This document shows positions 26,006 to 35,807 of a DNA stretch of 64,000 bases, in pieces (position 1 is the first letter of the stretch; the number at the start of each line of letters is the position of its first letter). A program made the position numbers and the translations under genes. Location: NCBI GenBank assembly GCA_963705495.1, contig CAVPJQ010000019.1:27351-91350 (forward strand), written 5' to 3'. The stretch comes from DATBVX01 sp963705495. GTDB lineage: Bacteria; Pseudomonadota; Gammaproteobacteria; Steroidobacterales; Steroidobacteraceae. The notes below the pieces were generated by a model that was not told where the DNA came from, searched no databases, and was given only the letters and a program-made list of their open reading frames with translations.

Positions 26006-29000
26006 TCAGCGAAAGTCGCGCGATTTCGCTGCCAATGTTCCCAGCCAGCGGCTGAGATCGGTGAACCGCGCTGCGATGACGTGCATCACCTCGCCCTGCC
26101 GCTGCAGCTCACCGTGCACTTCGAGCAGCCGCGCTTCGAGAAAGTGGCGCCGCTCGGCTTCGACAACGGCCGGCCACACGATGAGGTTCACGTGACCGGT
26201 CTCATCCTCGAGTGTGATGAAGATGACGCCGCTCGCGCTCGAAGGGCGCTGCCGCGTGATGACGAGCCCTGCGGTACGAACGCTCGTGCCGTGCGCGAGC
26301 TCATTGAGATCCCTGGCAGTCACCAGGTGACGCGCACGCAGCCGTTCGCGCAACAGCGCCAATGGATGACGTCCGAGCGTCAGGCCGAGGGCACGATAGT
26401 CCGCGAGCAGGTTCTGTCCTTCGGTGGGAGCGGCGAGCATCGGGATGCCTTCGGCCACCTTGATCTGCGGAAACACTGGCAATGCCCCTTCCACGCCCGC
26501 GACCTCCCACACCGCCCGATGCCTGTTTCCAGTGAGACGTGAACAGGCGCCAGCATCGGCCAGCGCATTGAGGTCGCGACGTTCGAGACGCGCTCGTTCC
26601 GCCAGATCCTGCAGGCTCTCAAAGACACGTTCACGTCGCGCCGCCATCAGCCGCTCGACAGCAGCCTCCGACAGGCCCTTCGCCAGTCGCAACCCGAGGC
26701 GCAATGCAGGCTCACCATCCTCACGCCGCTCGAGCGTGCAATCCCAACCGCTTTCGAGCACATCCACGGGCCTGACTTCGACGCCATGCGCGCGCACATC
26801 TCGCACCAGCTGTGCGGGCGCGTAAAAGCCCATCGGCAGGCTGTTGAGCAGCGCGCAGGTAAAGATCGCCGGCTCGTGACACTTCATCCACGCCGAGGCA
26901 TACGCCAGCAGCGCGAAGCTGGCCGCGTGTGACTCCGGGAAGCCGTACTCGCCGAAGCCCAGGATCTGCCGGAAGATGCGCGCCGCGAATTCATCGCTGT
27001 AACCGCGCTCGCGCATGCCGCAGAGCAGTCGCTGCTCGAAATGTTCCAGGCCCCCGCGCCGTTTCCATGCCGCCATCGAGCGGCGCAGGTCATCCGCCTC
27101 ACCCGGCGTAAATCCCGCCGCCACCATGGCGAGCTGCATGACCTGTTCCTGGAAGATCGGTACACCGAGCGTGCGCTTGAGAACCTTTTCCACCGCGGCA
27201 CTCGGATAGCTCTCGGGCTCCTCGCCGTTGCGGCGCCGGAGATAGGGATGAACCATGTCGCCCTGGATCGGGCCGGGGCGCACGATCGCGACCTCGATCA
27301 CCAGGTCGTAGAAATTTTTCGGCTTCAGGCGCGGCAGCATTGACATCTGCGCGCGCGATTCGATCTGGAACACGCCGACCGTATCGGCGCGCTGGATCAT
27401 CTGGTAAACGGCCGGATCCTCGGCCGGGATCGAAGCGAGCGTGTATTCCCGGCCGCGGAAATCGCGCAGCAGCTGGAGCGATTTGCGCAACGCCGAGAGC
27501 ATTCCGAGTCCCAGCACGTCTACTTTCAGAAGCCCGAGCGCATCGAGATCGTCCTTGTCCCACTGGATCACGGTGCGCTCCGGCATCGCGGCGTTCTCGA
27601 TCGGCACCAGCTCTTCGAGCGGGCCGCGCGAGATCACGAAGCCGCCGACGTGCTGAGAAAGATGGCGCGGGAAGCCGATCAGCTCGTGCACCCGCTCCAG
27701 GAGCCGCGTGAGCAGGGGATTGTGCGGATCGAAGCCCGCGCTGCGCACACGCTCGTCGACAACCTTGCTGCCGTCCCACCAGTGCATCGCGTGCGCCAGG
27801 CGCTCGACCTGCAGCGGGTCCAGGCCCAACGCCTTGCCGGCATCCCGCAGCGCGCTGCGCGGCTGATAAGTGATGAGCGTGGCGGCAATGGCGGCACGGT
27901 GTCGGCCGTACTTGCCGTACACGTACTGGATGACTTCTTCGCGCCGCTCGTGCTCGAAGTCGATGTCGATGTCGGGTGGTTCGTTGCGTTCGCGGGAAAT
28001 GAAGCGCTCGAACAGCACGTCCTGCCGCCCGGGATCGACCGAAGTGACGCCGAGGCAGTAGCAGACCGTGGAATTGGCGGCCGAGCCGCGTCCCTGGCAG
28101 AGGATCTTCCGCCCGGTCGCGAACTGCACCAGGTCGTGCACGGTGAGGAAATAGGCTTCATACCTCAACTCCGCAATCAGCGCGAGCTCGTGCTCGATGA
28201 GAGCCCGGACGTGTTCGGGCACTCCCCGTGGCCAGCGTCGACGCGCGCCCTCCTCGGTGAGCTTGCGCAACCAGCCCGCAGCGCTCTCGCCCGCCGGCAC
28301 CAGCTCTTGCGGGTACTCGTAGCGCAGCTCATCGAGCGAAAACTCGCAGCGTTCCGCGATGCGTTCAGTCTCCTCGAGTAACGCGCGCGGATACAGGCGC
28401 GTGAGCTCTGCGCACGAGCGCAAGTGCCGCTCGCCGCTCGGCTGCAATTCATAGCCTGCTGCAGTCATCGGCTTGCTGAGCCGGATCGCGGTGAGCAAAT
28501 CCTGCAGCGCACGCCGTTCGCGGACGTGCATCTGGACACCACCGCTCGCCACGAGCGGCAGGTTCAACTTCGTGCCAAGGTGCGTCAGTGCTGCGAGCCG
28601 GCCGCGATCATCACCGGTGCGCAGCAGTTCTATTGCGAGCCAGGAGCGTTGCGGGCAGAGCGTCTGCAGCCATTCGCCTTGCGCAGGATCCGGGTCACTG
28701 CCGGGAAGCCACAATGCGAGACAGTCGTCGAGATCAGCAGGGGCAATCTGCTCACGGGCCAGTCGATAGCTGCCTTTATCTGCGCTGCGGCGCGCGCGAG
28801 TGATCAGGCGGCAAAGCCGGCCATAAGCCGCGCGATTGGTGGCGAGCAGGACGAACCGCAGCCCGTCCATGAGCGCGAATTCGCTGCCCACGATGAACTT
28901 GAACCGCGCATCTTTTGCGGCTTCGTGCGCACGCACCACACCCGCGACGGTGCATTCATCGGTGAGCGCCAGCGCGCTGTAGCCAAGCTCCACGGCTCGT

Positions 29001-29077
29001 GCGACGAGCTCGTGAGGATGGGAGGCGCCTTCGAGAAAGGTGAAATTGCTGCTGCAGTGAAGCTCGGCGTAAGGCAT
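26006..29077 (-). CDS. dnaE2: Error-prone DNA polymerase III alpha subunit
   Basis: This 1023-residue C-family polymerase is also called ImuC. It begins with the PHP domain (YAELHCSSNFTFLEGASHP) and continues with the polymerase core, including the catalytic acidic motif EPPDIDIDFEHERREEV. A helix-hairpin-helix and an OB domain (HLVTARDLNELAHGTSVRTA region) are near the C-terminus. DnaE2 extends from lesions together with ImuA and ImuB in SOS mutagenesis. ATG 29077 was chosen because the PHP domain then starts immediately. It lies 19 bases after the imuB stop. Confidence 0.95.
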   Translation of the reverse strand: MPYAELHCSSNFTFLEGASHPHELVARAVELGYSALALTDECTVAGVVRAHEAAKDARFKFIVGSEFALMDGLRFVLLATNRAAYGRLCRLITRARRSADKGSYRLAREQIAPADLDDCLALWLPGSDPDPAQGEWLQTLCPQRSWLAIELLRTGDDRGRLAALTHLGTKLNLPLVASGGVQMHVRERRALQDLLTAIRLSKPMTAAGYELQPSGERHLRSCAELTRLYPRALLEETERIAERCEFSLDELRYEYPQELVPAGESAAGWLRKLTEEGARRRWPRGVPEHVRALIEHELALIAELRYEAYFLTVHDLVQFATGRKILCQGRGSAANSTVCYCLGVTSVDPGRQDVLFERFISRERNEPPDIDIDFEHERREEVIQYVYGKYGRHRAAIAATLITYQPRSALRDAGKALGLDPLQVERLAHAMHWWDGSKVVDERVRSAGFDPHNPLLTRLLERVHELIGFPRHLSQHVGGFVISRGPLEELVPIENAAMPERTVIQWDKDDLDALGLLKVDVLGLGMLSALRKSLQLLRDFRGREYTLASIPAEDPAVYQMIQRADTVGVFQIESRAQMSMLPRLKPKNFYDLVIEVAIVRPGPIQGDMVHPYLRRRNGEEPESYPSAAVEKVLKRTLGVPIFQEQVMQLAMVAAGFTPGEADDLRRSMAAWKRRGGLEHFEQRLLCGMRERGYSDEFAARIFRQILGFGEYGFPESHAASFALLAYASAWMKCHEPAIFTCALLNSLPMGFYAPAQLVRDVRAHGVEVRPVDVLESGWDCTLERREDGEPALRLGLRLAKGLSEAAVERLMAARRERVFESLQDLAERARLERRDLNALADAGACSRLTGNRHRAVWEVAGVEGALPVFPQIKVAEGIPMLAAPTEGQNLLADYRALGLTLGRHPLALLRERLRARHLVTARDLNELAHGTSVRTAGLVITRQRPSSASGVIFITLEDETGHVNLIVWPAVVEAERRHFLEARLLEVHGELQRQGEVMHVIAARFTDLSRWLGTLAAKSRDFR

Positions 29078-29096
29078 GAACAAAAGCCTGGCGCAT

Positions 29097-30704
29097 TCAT
29101 CCGAACAACCCATGCACGTACCATTGCTGCGGAGCTCGGCGCTCCCGGTACACCCATAGCCTCGCGCCCTCCTCGGTATGCGTCTCGAAGTAGTCACGCG
29201 TCACTTCGCGGCCGTCCCACCACCCGGTTTCGATGCGCTCCGGTCCACGTAATCTCTTTCCCTGGCGTGCGATCTCGCGTGGCTGTGTCAGCAACCACAA
29301 AGGACGCTCGACGGCCCGACGTGGCTGATCGACGCGAGGCAGATCGCGAATCTCGTTTCCGCCAGCGATTTTCCAGGCGCATTCCGGCCGATGGTCTTCA
29401 ACGGTGCATACGCCGAACACCCGCTCCTCACCGAGCCGGGCGCGCAGACGTTCGATCAGTCGCGGCAATGCATCGGTAGTCGCCTGCGTCTGCGCCTGCT
29501 TCAACAGCCAGCCATTCGCAGGTATCGCGGGAAGCAGCGTGCCGGATCGCAAGCGCAGGGCAATGACCGGGCCTGGCAATACAAGCACCGCCAGTCGTTC
29601 GACCAGCAGGCCACGCAGATGCGCTACTTCGCCGCTTGGCACTGCGAGTCCGATGCGCATCCGGGTCAGTGGATGCGTTCGATGCTTGAGATCCAGGCTC
29701 AGTAAGGCGATCGCCGCCTGTCGCTCGCGCAGGAAGAGCTGCAGGCGCTCGAGCAACGGTTCACACGCCGACTCGAGCTCGAGCGCGGTTTCGATTTCAT
29801 GCTCCAGGACCTGCCGGACAGCGAAACGTTCGGGACTGCTGAATCCGTGGCGCGCCTGTGCGCGCCGGTCGAAGGCGCGATCGAGCTCATCCAGCCAGCG
29901 AGTTCCCAGGCGGCGTGCAAATCCTGCGCGCGGCAGGCGCACGAGATCACCGACGGTGCGCACACCCATGTTGAGCAGCAGCACCATGATTTGCGCGGGC
30001 CAGCGCAGGGAACTGATGGCCACGGTCGCGAGATGCCGGGGCAGCTCGCCGGGTTTCTCGATGATCACGGCACTAGTGCTTGCTGCAGGGCTCTCACGCG
30101 ATGCGGGACGTGATCGTGCCAGCCACAAAGAGCCGGTGGGTGTGGGGGCCAGAGCGAGGCGCGCCGTCACTCCCTGCTCACGCAGGCCCGCGGCCAGGCG
30201 TTGCACCAACGCCTGTGCGCCGCCGAACAGTTTCAGACTGCCCTTCACTTCCAGCAGCAGTTCATCGGGTGGCTCGAGGCTCACCAGGGGCGTGAACTGC
30301 CGTTGGCACCACGCTGCAAGCTGCACCAGTCGTGCGCGTTCACGCGCTGCATCGCGCGCGCGAGCTTGCAGATCCGGCTCCAGCGCGATCGCGGCATTCA
30401 ACGAGTGCCCGGCACGAACGCCGGCAGCACAGGCCTTTTCATTACAGGCGAGCACGAACTGCTGGCGACTCTGCGGATCGATGACGGCCATCGCACCCTG
30501 CGAAGTCGAGAAATCCTCGACGGCTTCCAGTGCGAGCTGCGGCAGATCGATCGCCAGCCAAAGCCGGCGAGCTGCTGCGCGGGAAAGCCTCGCTTCGCGA
30601 GGCGGTTCGCGCAGAGCGCGAGCCGGGCGAGGCTGAACTTTCGCATGCGCGCGCTCAGCGGCAGGTTCGGAAGGAAACAGAGGCAGGTTACGCAACGCGG
30701 GCAT
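29097..30704 (-). CDS. imuB: Y-family polymerase-like mutagenesis protein
   Basis: This is a 535-residue ImuB. It has a basic N-terminal extension, then a Y-family fold starting at RRLWLAIDLPQLALEAV. The PPDELLLEVKGSLKLFGG region corresponds to the palm, but the catalytic acidic residues of true Y-family polymerases are incomplete, as in known ImuB. ImuB bridges the beta clamp and DnaE2. It is 18 bases downstream of imuA and 19 bases upstream of dnaE2. Confidence 0.92.
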   Translation of the reverse strand: MPALRNLPLFPSEPAAERAHAKVQPRPARALREPPREARLSRAAARRLWLAIDLPQLALEAVEDFSTSQGAMAVIDPQSRQQFVLACNEKACAAGVRAGHSLNAAIALEPDLQARARDAARERARLVQLAAWCQRQFTPLVSLEPPDELLLEVKGSLKLFGGAQALVQRLAAGLREQGVTARLALAPTPTGSLWLARSRPASRESPAASTSAVIIEKPGELPRHLATVAISSLRWPAQIMVLLLNMGVRTVGDLVRLPRAGFARRLGTRWLDELDRAFDRRAQARHGFSSPERFAVRQVLEHEIETALELESACEPLLERLQLFLRERQAAIALLSLDLKHRTHPLTRMRIGLAVPSGEVAHLRGLLVERLAVLVLPGPVIALRLRSGTLLPAIPANGWLLKQAQTQATTDALPRLIERLRARLGEERVFGVCTVEDHRPECAWKIAGGNEIRDLPRVDQPRRAVERPLWLLTQPREIARQGKRLRGPERIETGWWDGREVTRDYFETHTEEGARLWVYRERRAPQQWYVHGLFG

Positions 30705-30722
30705 GAATCACGGCCAAGGGGT

Positions 30723-31352
30723 TTAGCGCCGATCCAGCATCACGATGCCCGCTTTGCCACCCTGCACTTTCACGATCTCGACCGCGAGGCGCGCATCGTC
30801 GCCCCATAAAGCGAGTCGCAAAGTCGCAGGTGAAGCCTGCGTGCGTTGTGACAAGGAGCGGAACAGCACTCCCAGGCAGCCACCCGCGTGTGCAGCGAGC
30901 TTGAGGCGGCGCAGCGAATGCAGGCTCGCGTTCTCGATCCACGCCAGCACTGCGAGACACGCCCCCGAACGCAGGGCCTGCTCGGTCGCCCACAGTGTCT
31001 GAGTCGTGGTCAGTGTTCTGCTCACCAGCAGCCGTGCCGGATCGATGCCGCGTTCGGCGAGCGCCGGCGCATAAGGCAGATGCGGTGGGTTGAGCCACGC
31101 GATGCTGCGCGCCACAGGAGTTGGCGCGCTGGCGATCAGCCGTTTGAGTGCCGGAACGAAAAGACTCAGCTCACCGATACCGGCACCTGCATGCAGGACT
31201 TCGATGAGGCCCGGACACGGCCAGCCGCCGCCAGGCAAGCGCTCGTCGAGAAGCGCGTATTCACTTGGGATGCAGGCAGCTGAAACCTGCACGGCTCCCT
31301 TCGCTCTCCAGAGAAGCGCGGAAGAAAACAAAGTGTCGAGTGAAGCGACCAT
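30723..31352 (-). CDS. imuA: Translesion synthesis-associated protein ImuA
   Basis: This is a 209-residue RecA/SulA-like protein. It has the ImuA N-terminal block (VPSEYALLDERLPGGGWP-like residues), a degenerate Walker region (LIEVLHAGAGIGELSLFVPA) and a central WLNPPHLPYAPALAERGID. ImuA acts with ImuB and DnaE2 in SOS mutagenesis. It is the first gene of the cassette, 80 bases downstream of a LexA box. Confidence 0.92.
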   Translation of the reverse strand: MVASLDTLFSSALLWRAKGAVQVSAACIPSEYALLDERLPGGGWPCPGLIEVLHAGAGIGELSLFVPALKRLIASAPTPVARSIAWLNPPHLPYAPALAERGIDPARLLVSRTLTTTQTLWATEQALRSGACLAVLAWIENASLHSLRRLKLAAHAGGCLGVLFRSLSQRTQASPATLRLALWGDDARLAVEIVKVQGGKAGIVMLDRR

Positions 31353-31432
31353 ATAGTCGGCGGGCCTGAAGAACCCTGGCGTAAGAGTTGTTTGAGCTGC
31401 AAAACAAAAAGAACCTGTACTGGCTACAGGTA

Positions 31433-31448
31433 CTGTGATTATATACAG
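31433..31448. promoter_or_regulatory. LexA (SOS) box upstream of imuA
   Basis: CTGTGATTATATACAG is CTGT-N8-ACAG, the gammaproteobacterial LexA box. Next to it, 31413-31431 is a second palindrome (ACCTGTA, five bases, TACAGGT) with CTGT-N7-ACAG spacing, a weaker candidate. A TATAAT (minus strand, 31443-31438) lies inside the first box, so LexA would cover the -10. Confidence 0.92.
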
Positions 31449-31465
31449 TCATCAGGACGGAGCAA
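31438..31465 (-). promoter_or_regulatory. Promoter of the imuA-imuB-dnaE2 operon
   Basis: On the minus strand, TTGCTC (31465-31460) is followed by a 16-base spacer and a perfect TATAAT (31443-31438) inside the LexA box. The -35 is weak, which fits tight repression until SOS induction. Confidence 0.65.
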
Positions 31466-31587
31466 GCTTCTCTATTAAAGGAATCTGCAGGCCAAGGGAC
31501 AACCTGCCCTGTTGACTCGAGTGGCGTGCGACGCACCGCGCTCGGTGCTTTGCGCTCCTGGCTCGAACATATGTGGGAGGACGCACT

Positions 31588-32430
31588 ATGGGACCTGAAG
31601 ACTCAGGCCGAAGCGGAAGCGCACCGGCGCGGGCCAGCGCCTCGCAAGCAGCGACGCAAACGTTGAGTTCCCTCCCCCATTCGCTGACGCGTCGCATCGT
31701 GATCCGCGCGCCGCGCGCGCTCGTGTTTCGCTATTTCACTGACTCGAAGCGCTTCGCGGCGTGGTGGGGCCAGGGCTCGAGCATCGATCCGCGCGTCGGC
31801 GGTGAGGTGCTGATCCGCTATCCGAATGCTGTGATCGCGCGCGGGGTGGTCGAACGGATCATTCCCGATGAGCGCATCGTGTTCACCTACGGATACGAGG
31901 ACCCGGCCAAGCCGATCGCTCCGGGCGCCTCGCGCGTCACGATCACACTGCTGGATGATACGGACGGCACGCGTCTCGACCTGTTGCACGAATTTGCCGA
32001 TCCGAGAGTGCGCGACCAGCACGTGGCCGGATGGCGCTACCAGCTGTCCGTGTTCGCGAATGTCACCGCCAACGAAGCACATGCGCACGCGCTCGAGTCC
32101 ATCGAACGGTACTTTGCCGCCTGGAACGAGACCGACGCAGCGCAGCGCCAGCACCTGCTCGAGGCCGTCGCAGATCGCCACGTCGAGTTTCGCGATGCCT
32201 ACGCGGCGATTCGCGGCCTCGACGACCTCAACGAGCACATCGCCGCGATTCACATGCACATGCCGGGAACCGTGCTGGAGCGCGCCTCGGCCGCGCGCCA
32301 GTGCCAGGGCGCGGTCTTGATCGACTGGATCGCCCGCCGTGGGAGTGAGACAGCAGCGCGTGGGACGAATTTTTTCGAATTCACGCCGGCTGCTCGGATC
32401 GGCTGCGTTTACGGGTTCTGGTCTGCGTAA
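31588..32430 (+). CDS. SRPBCC (AHSA1-like) plus SnoaL-like fusion protein
   Basis: This protein of about 280 residues joins two alpha+beta cup folds. The first (about 35-165) is an AHSA1/SRPBCC domain with RRIVIRAPRALVFRYFTDSK, a FAAWWGQG segment and RVTITLLDDTDGTRL. The second (about 175-280) is SnoaL/NTF2-like, with ALESIERYFAAWNETDAAQR and a HVEFRDAYAAIRGLDDL segment. Both folds often bind small hydrophobic ligands; no activity is assigned. ATG 31588 follows GGGAGG (31575-31580). Confidence 0.8.
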   Translation: MGPEDSGRSGSAPARASASQAATQTLSSLPHSLTRRIVIRAPRALVFRYFTDSKRFAAWWGQGSSIDPRVGGEVLIRYPNAVIARGVVERIIPDERIVFTYGYEDPAKPIAPGASRVTITLLDDTDGTRLDLLHEFADPRVRDQHVAGWRYQLSVFANVTANEAHAHALESIERYFAAWNETDAAQRQHLLEAVADRHVEFRDAYAAIRGLDDLNEHIAAIHMHMPGTVLERASAARQCQGAVLIDWIARRGSETAARGTNFFEFTPAARIGCVYGFWSA

Positions 32431-32676
32431 CTCGCGTCCCGTGGTACGAACCGCTCGCTGATTCAAACCAGCGGCTCGATTCGCTCATCCAATTCCAAGC
32501 GCACGACACTGATCGTGCCCACGCGTAGAGTCGGCGAGGACTACTGCCGTGCGCTGGCCGGCATTGCTGCGGAACTAGTCGTCCGCAGGCGAAGTCTGCA
32601 AGCGGCAACTCATCTGCCCGAGCGGCGTCAAGGCGTGGAACGCTGCAGATGACTAATCGCAGCCCCTAGGGAGGGC

Positions 32677-35600
32677 GTGAACGTGAAGCTCACCGATGGT
32701 TCGCTCCGCAACCCCGCGGCCGTGATCATCACGATGGCGCTGGTCATCGCATTCGGCATCTACAGCGCGCTCAAGCTCCCGATCCAGCTGTTCCCGGATA
32801 TCGAAGAGCCGCAGATGTCGATCTTCACTGGCTGGCGGGCAGCAGCACCTGCTGAAGTGGAATCGGAGCTCATCGAGCCGCAGGAGGCGGCGCTGCAGGG
32901 GCTGCCGGGGCTGAAGGAGCTCAACGCGTTTGCGAACGCCGGCGGCAGCTTCATCGGTCTGCGTTTCAACGTCGGCACCGACATGCGGGCGGCGATGATG
33001 GACGTCATCGGCCGCATGAACCAGCTTCCGACCCTGCCGCGCGATGCGACTCCGCCCGTCATCTCACTCGGCGAGGACGGTGGAGGCGGCGCCAACCAGA
33101 CGTTGAGCTGGTTCTTCGTGCAGTTGCTGCCCGGTACCCCGGGCCCGATCGAGAACTACCAGAGATTTCTCGAGGACGTCGTAAAGCCCCGCATCGAGTC
33201 CGTGCCCGGGGTCGCGGTCGTCAACATCAACGCGAGTGCACCGGAAGAGTTGCAGGTGCGCTTCGATCCCTATCGCGCTGCGGAGCTGGGCATCGAGATA
33301 CCTGCCGTCGCCGCAGTCGCGGGCACGGCCAATGACACCTCCGGCGGATATGTCGAGGTCGGCCGACGGGATTACGCGCTGCGCTTCGCCGGCCGCTATT
33401 CGCCGCACGATCTCGGCGAGCAGATCCTCGCCTGGCGCAACGGCAGCCCGGTGCGCCTGCGGGACATCGCGGACATCCAGGTGCGCCGCGGAGATCGTCA
33501 GAACCTCGCGATGCAGAACGGCAATCCCGCGATGGGCCTGCAGATCATCAAGGAAAGCGGGGCCAACGTTCTCGATACGCTCGGTGCGGTAAAGGAGCAG
33601 ATTGCGGAGTTGCGCGACGGGCCGCTCAAGGAAATGGGCCTCACGATCCAGCAGTCGTTCGATCCGTCGTTGTTCATCAACCAGGCAATCAACCTCGTCT
33701 CCAGCAACCTCTTCGCCGGCGTGCTGCTGGCGCTCGGCGTGCTGTGGCTCTTCCTCAGGCACACGCGCGCTGTGATCCTGGTGGGGCTCACGGTCCCGAT
33801 CTGCCTGTTGTCGACCTTCATCACGCTGCAGCTCACCGGCCGCACGCTCAATGTGATCTCCCTCGCCGGCCTTGCTTTCGGTGTCGGCATGGTGCTCGAC
33901 GCCGGGATCATCGTGCTGGAGAACACGCTGCGCTTGCAGGAGCGCGGCGAGCTCCCGGAAGTCGCGGCGACTCGCGGCACGCAGGAAGTGTGGCCGGCAC
34001 TCCTCGCGTCCACGATCACGACCGTCGCAATATTTCTTCCCGTCCTGTGGCTCAAGGACGCCGAGGGCCAGCTGTTTGCGGACCTGGCCCTCACGATTTC
34101 GATCGCCAACGTCATTTCCATGCTGGTCGCGGTCACGGTCGTGCCAGTGGTGGTAGCGCGCTGGGTGAAGCCCCCGCCGTTACGTGCCGAAACCAAGGAG
34201 AAATCCGACCGGTTCGCGCGCCGCATCGTGGCTCTCACGGACGGGCGCCAACGGCGGCGCCTGCTCATCGTGGGGCTCATCAGCGCGCCGATCCTGCTGA
34301 GCTGGCTGCTGCTGCCGCGCCTGGACTACCTGCCACCGGTCAAGCGCGCCGCGATCGATGGTTTCCTGCAATTTCCTCCGGGTGCCAGCGTTGACACGAT
34401 CGACCGTGAGATCGTGCAGCCAATCGCGCAGCGCATGCGCCCGTACATGGAAGGCGTCAAGCAGCCTGCGCTCCTCAATTACTACGTGCTGGTGTGGCCG
34501 GGCGGTGGTGGCACCATCGGCGCGCGCGTGAAGGATCAATCCCAGCTGCCCGAGCTCGAACGGCTGCTGAAGGAAGAGATCCTGGTCGGTTTCCCCGACA
34601 TGGAGTCGTTCGTCGCCGAAGGAAACCTGTTCGGCGGCTTTGGCGACGGGCGCAACATCGATCTCATGCTGCAATCCGCCGACGTGACCGCACTGTTTCC
34701 AGTCGCGCGCGCAGCGATGCAAGAGATCGAGAAGCGGATGCCCGGTGCCCAGGTGCAGCCGTGGCAGGGTCTGGAGGCGGCCGAGCCGGAACTGCGCGTA
34801 ACACCGGATGATCGTCGCCTCACCGAGGCCGGATGGAATCGCGCCACGGCGGGCAACGTCATCCGGGCCATGGGCGATGGCCTGTGGATCGGCGACTACT
34901 TCGATGGCAACAAGCGGCTCGATGTGATCCTGCGCGCAGAGGGCTGGAAGACACCGGAGGACCTGGCGAGCGTGCCGCTGGCCACTCCCGCTGGTGGAGT
35001 GATGCCCCTTGGCGAGCTGATGTCGGTCGAAACCAAGGTCGGACCTGGCGGTCTGCGGCGCGTCGATGGCAAGCGTACCGTGTCGCTCGGCATTTCGCCG
35101 CCGCGCAAAATGTCACTCGAAGAATCGATCGAGATCCTGAAGCGCGATATCGAGCCCGTGATCAAGAGGATGCTGCCCGCCGACGGCAGCATTCGTTACG
35201 GTGGCAGCGCGGATAACCTGAGCAACGCGATCACCAACATGGGGCAGAACTTCGCGTTCGCAATCCTGGTGCTGTTCCTGATCATGGCGGCGATGTTCCG
35301 CTCGGTGAAGGACAGCCTGCTCGTGGTGCTCACGATTCCGCTGGCAACGGTCGGCGGCGTGCTGGCGCTGCGCGCGCTCAACCTCATCAGCTTCCAGCCC
35401 CTCGACCTGCTCACCATGATCGGCTTCGTGATCATGATGGGGCTCGTCATCAACAACGCGATCCTGCTCGTCGATCAGACGCGCACCAGTGAGCGTGAAG
35501 GCATCGAGCGGCGCGAAGCAGTCGTGCAGGCGATTCAGCTGCGCATCCGTCCGATCCTTTGCAACACTGCCACCTCGCTCGTCGGCATGTTGCCGCTCGC

Positions 35601-35790
35601 GGTCGTCCCCGGACCCGGCAGCACGCTGTATCGCGGACTCGGGGCTGTCATCGTCGGTGGCATGACAGTGAGCACGGTGTTCACGCTGCTGTTGCTGCCG
35701 GCACTGCTGCGACTCGGTGAGCGCGAGCCGGGCACCGAAGCACAGCCCGCCCGCAAACTCAGCCCGCCGAGACTCGAGCGAGTCGCTTGA
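32677..35790 (+). CDS. RND-superfamily permease with altered proton-relay residues
   Basis: This is a 1037-residue RND transporter of normal length with the usual two halves. In TM4 the sequence is GMVLDAGIIVLEN (Asp408-Ala409), so the second of the two AcrB relay aspartates is Ala. In TM10 the AcrB Lys position is Asn926 (GLVINNAILLVDQ). Such residues occur in some RND clades, so proton coupling probably uses a different network. The start is GTG 32677 preceded by GGGAGGG. The adaptor gene follows, the reverse of the order seen in the first pump. Confidence 0.9.
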   Translation: MNVKLTDGSLRNPAAVIITMALVIAFGIYSALKLPIQLFPDIEEPQMSIFTGWRAAAPAEVESELIEPQEAALQGLPGLKELNAFANAGGSFIGLRFNVGTDMRAAMMDVIGRMNQLPTLPRDATPPVISLGEDGGGGANQTLSWFFVQLLPGTPGPIENYQRFLEDVVKPRIESVPGVAVVNINASAPEELQVRFDPYRAAELGIEIPAVAAVAGTANDTSGGYVEVGRRDYALRFAGRYSPHDLGEQILAWRNGSPVRLRDIADIQVRRGDRQNLAMQNGNPAMGLQIIKESGANVLDTLGAVKEQIAELRDGPLKEMGLTIQQSFDPSLFINQAINLVSSNLFAGVLLALGVLWLFLRHTRAVILVGLTVPICLLSTFITLQLTGRTLNVISLAGLAFGVGMVLDAGIIVLENTLRLQERGELPEVAATRGTQEVWPALLASTITTVAIFLPVLWLKDAEGQLFADLALTISIANVISMLVAVTVVPVVVARWVKPPPLRAETKEKSDRFARRIVALTDGRQRRRLLIVGLISAPILLSWLLLPRLDYLPPVKRAAIDGFLQFPPGASVDTIDREIVQPIAQRMRPYMEGVKQPALLNYYVLVWPGGGGTIGARVKDQSQLPELERLLKEEILVGFPDMESFVAEGNLFGGFGDGRNIDLMLQSADVTALFPVARAAMQEIEKRMPGAQVQPWQGLEAAEPELRVTPDDRRLTEAGWNRATAGNVIRAMGDGLWIGDYFDGNKRLDVILRAEGWKTPEDLASVPLATPAGGVMPLGELMSVETKVGPGGLRRVDGKRTVSLGISPPRKMSLEESIEILKRDIEPVIKRMLPADGSIRYGGSADNLSNAITNMGQNFAFAILVLFLIMAAMFRSVKDSLLVVLTIPLATVGGVLALRALNLISFQPLDLLTMIGFVIMMGLVINNAILLVDQTRTSEREGIERREAVVQAIQLRIRPILCNTATSLVGMLPLAVVPGPGSTLYRGLGAVIVGGMTVSTVFTLLLLPALLRLGEREPGTEAQPARKLSPPRLERVA

Positions 35791-35807
35791 TGGCGCGGAG
35801 CACATCC

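Noticed and set aside
34180..35805. Minus-strand open frames opposite the second RND permease
   Set aside because: Same shadow effect; low-complexity His/Arg/Gln sequence and no ribosome sites.
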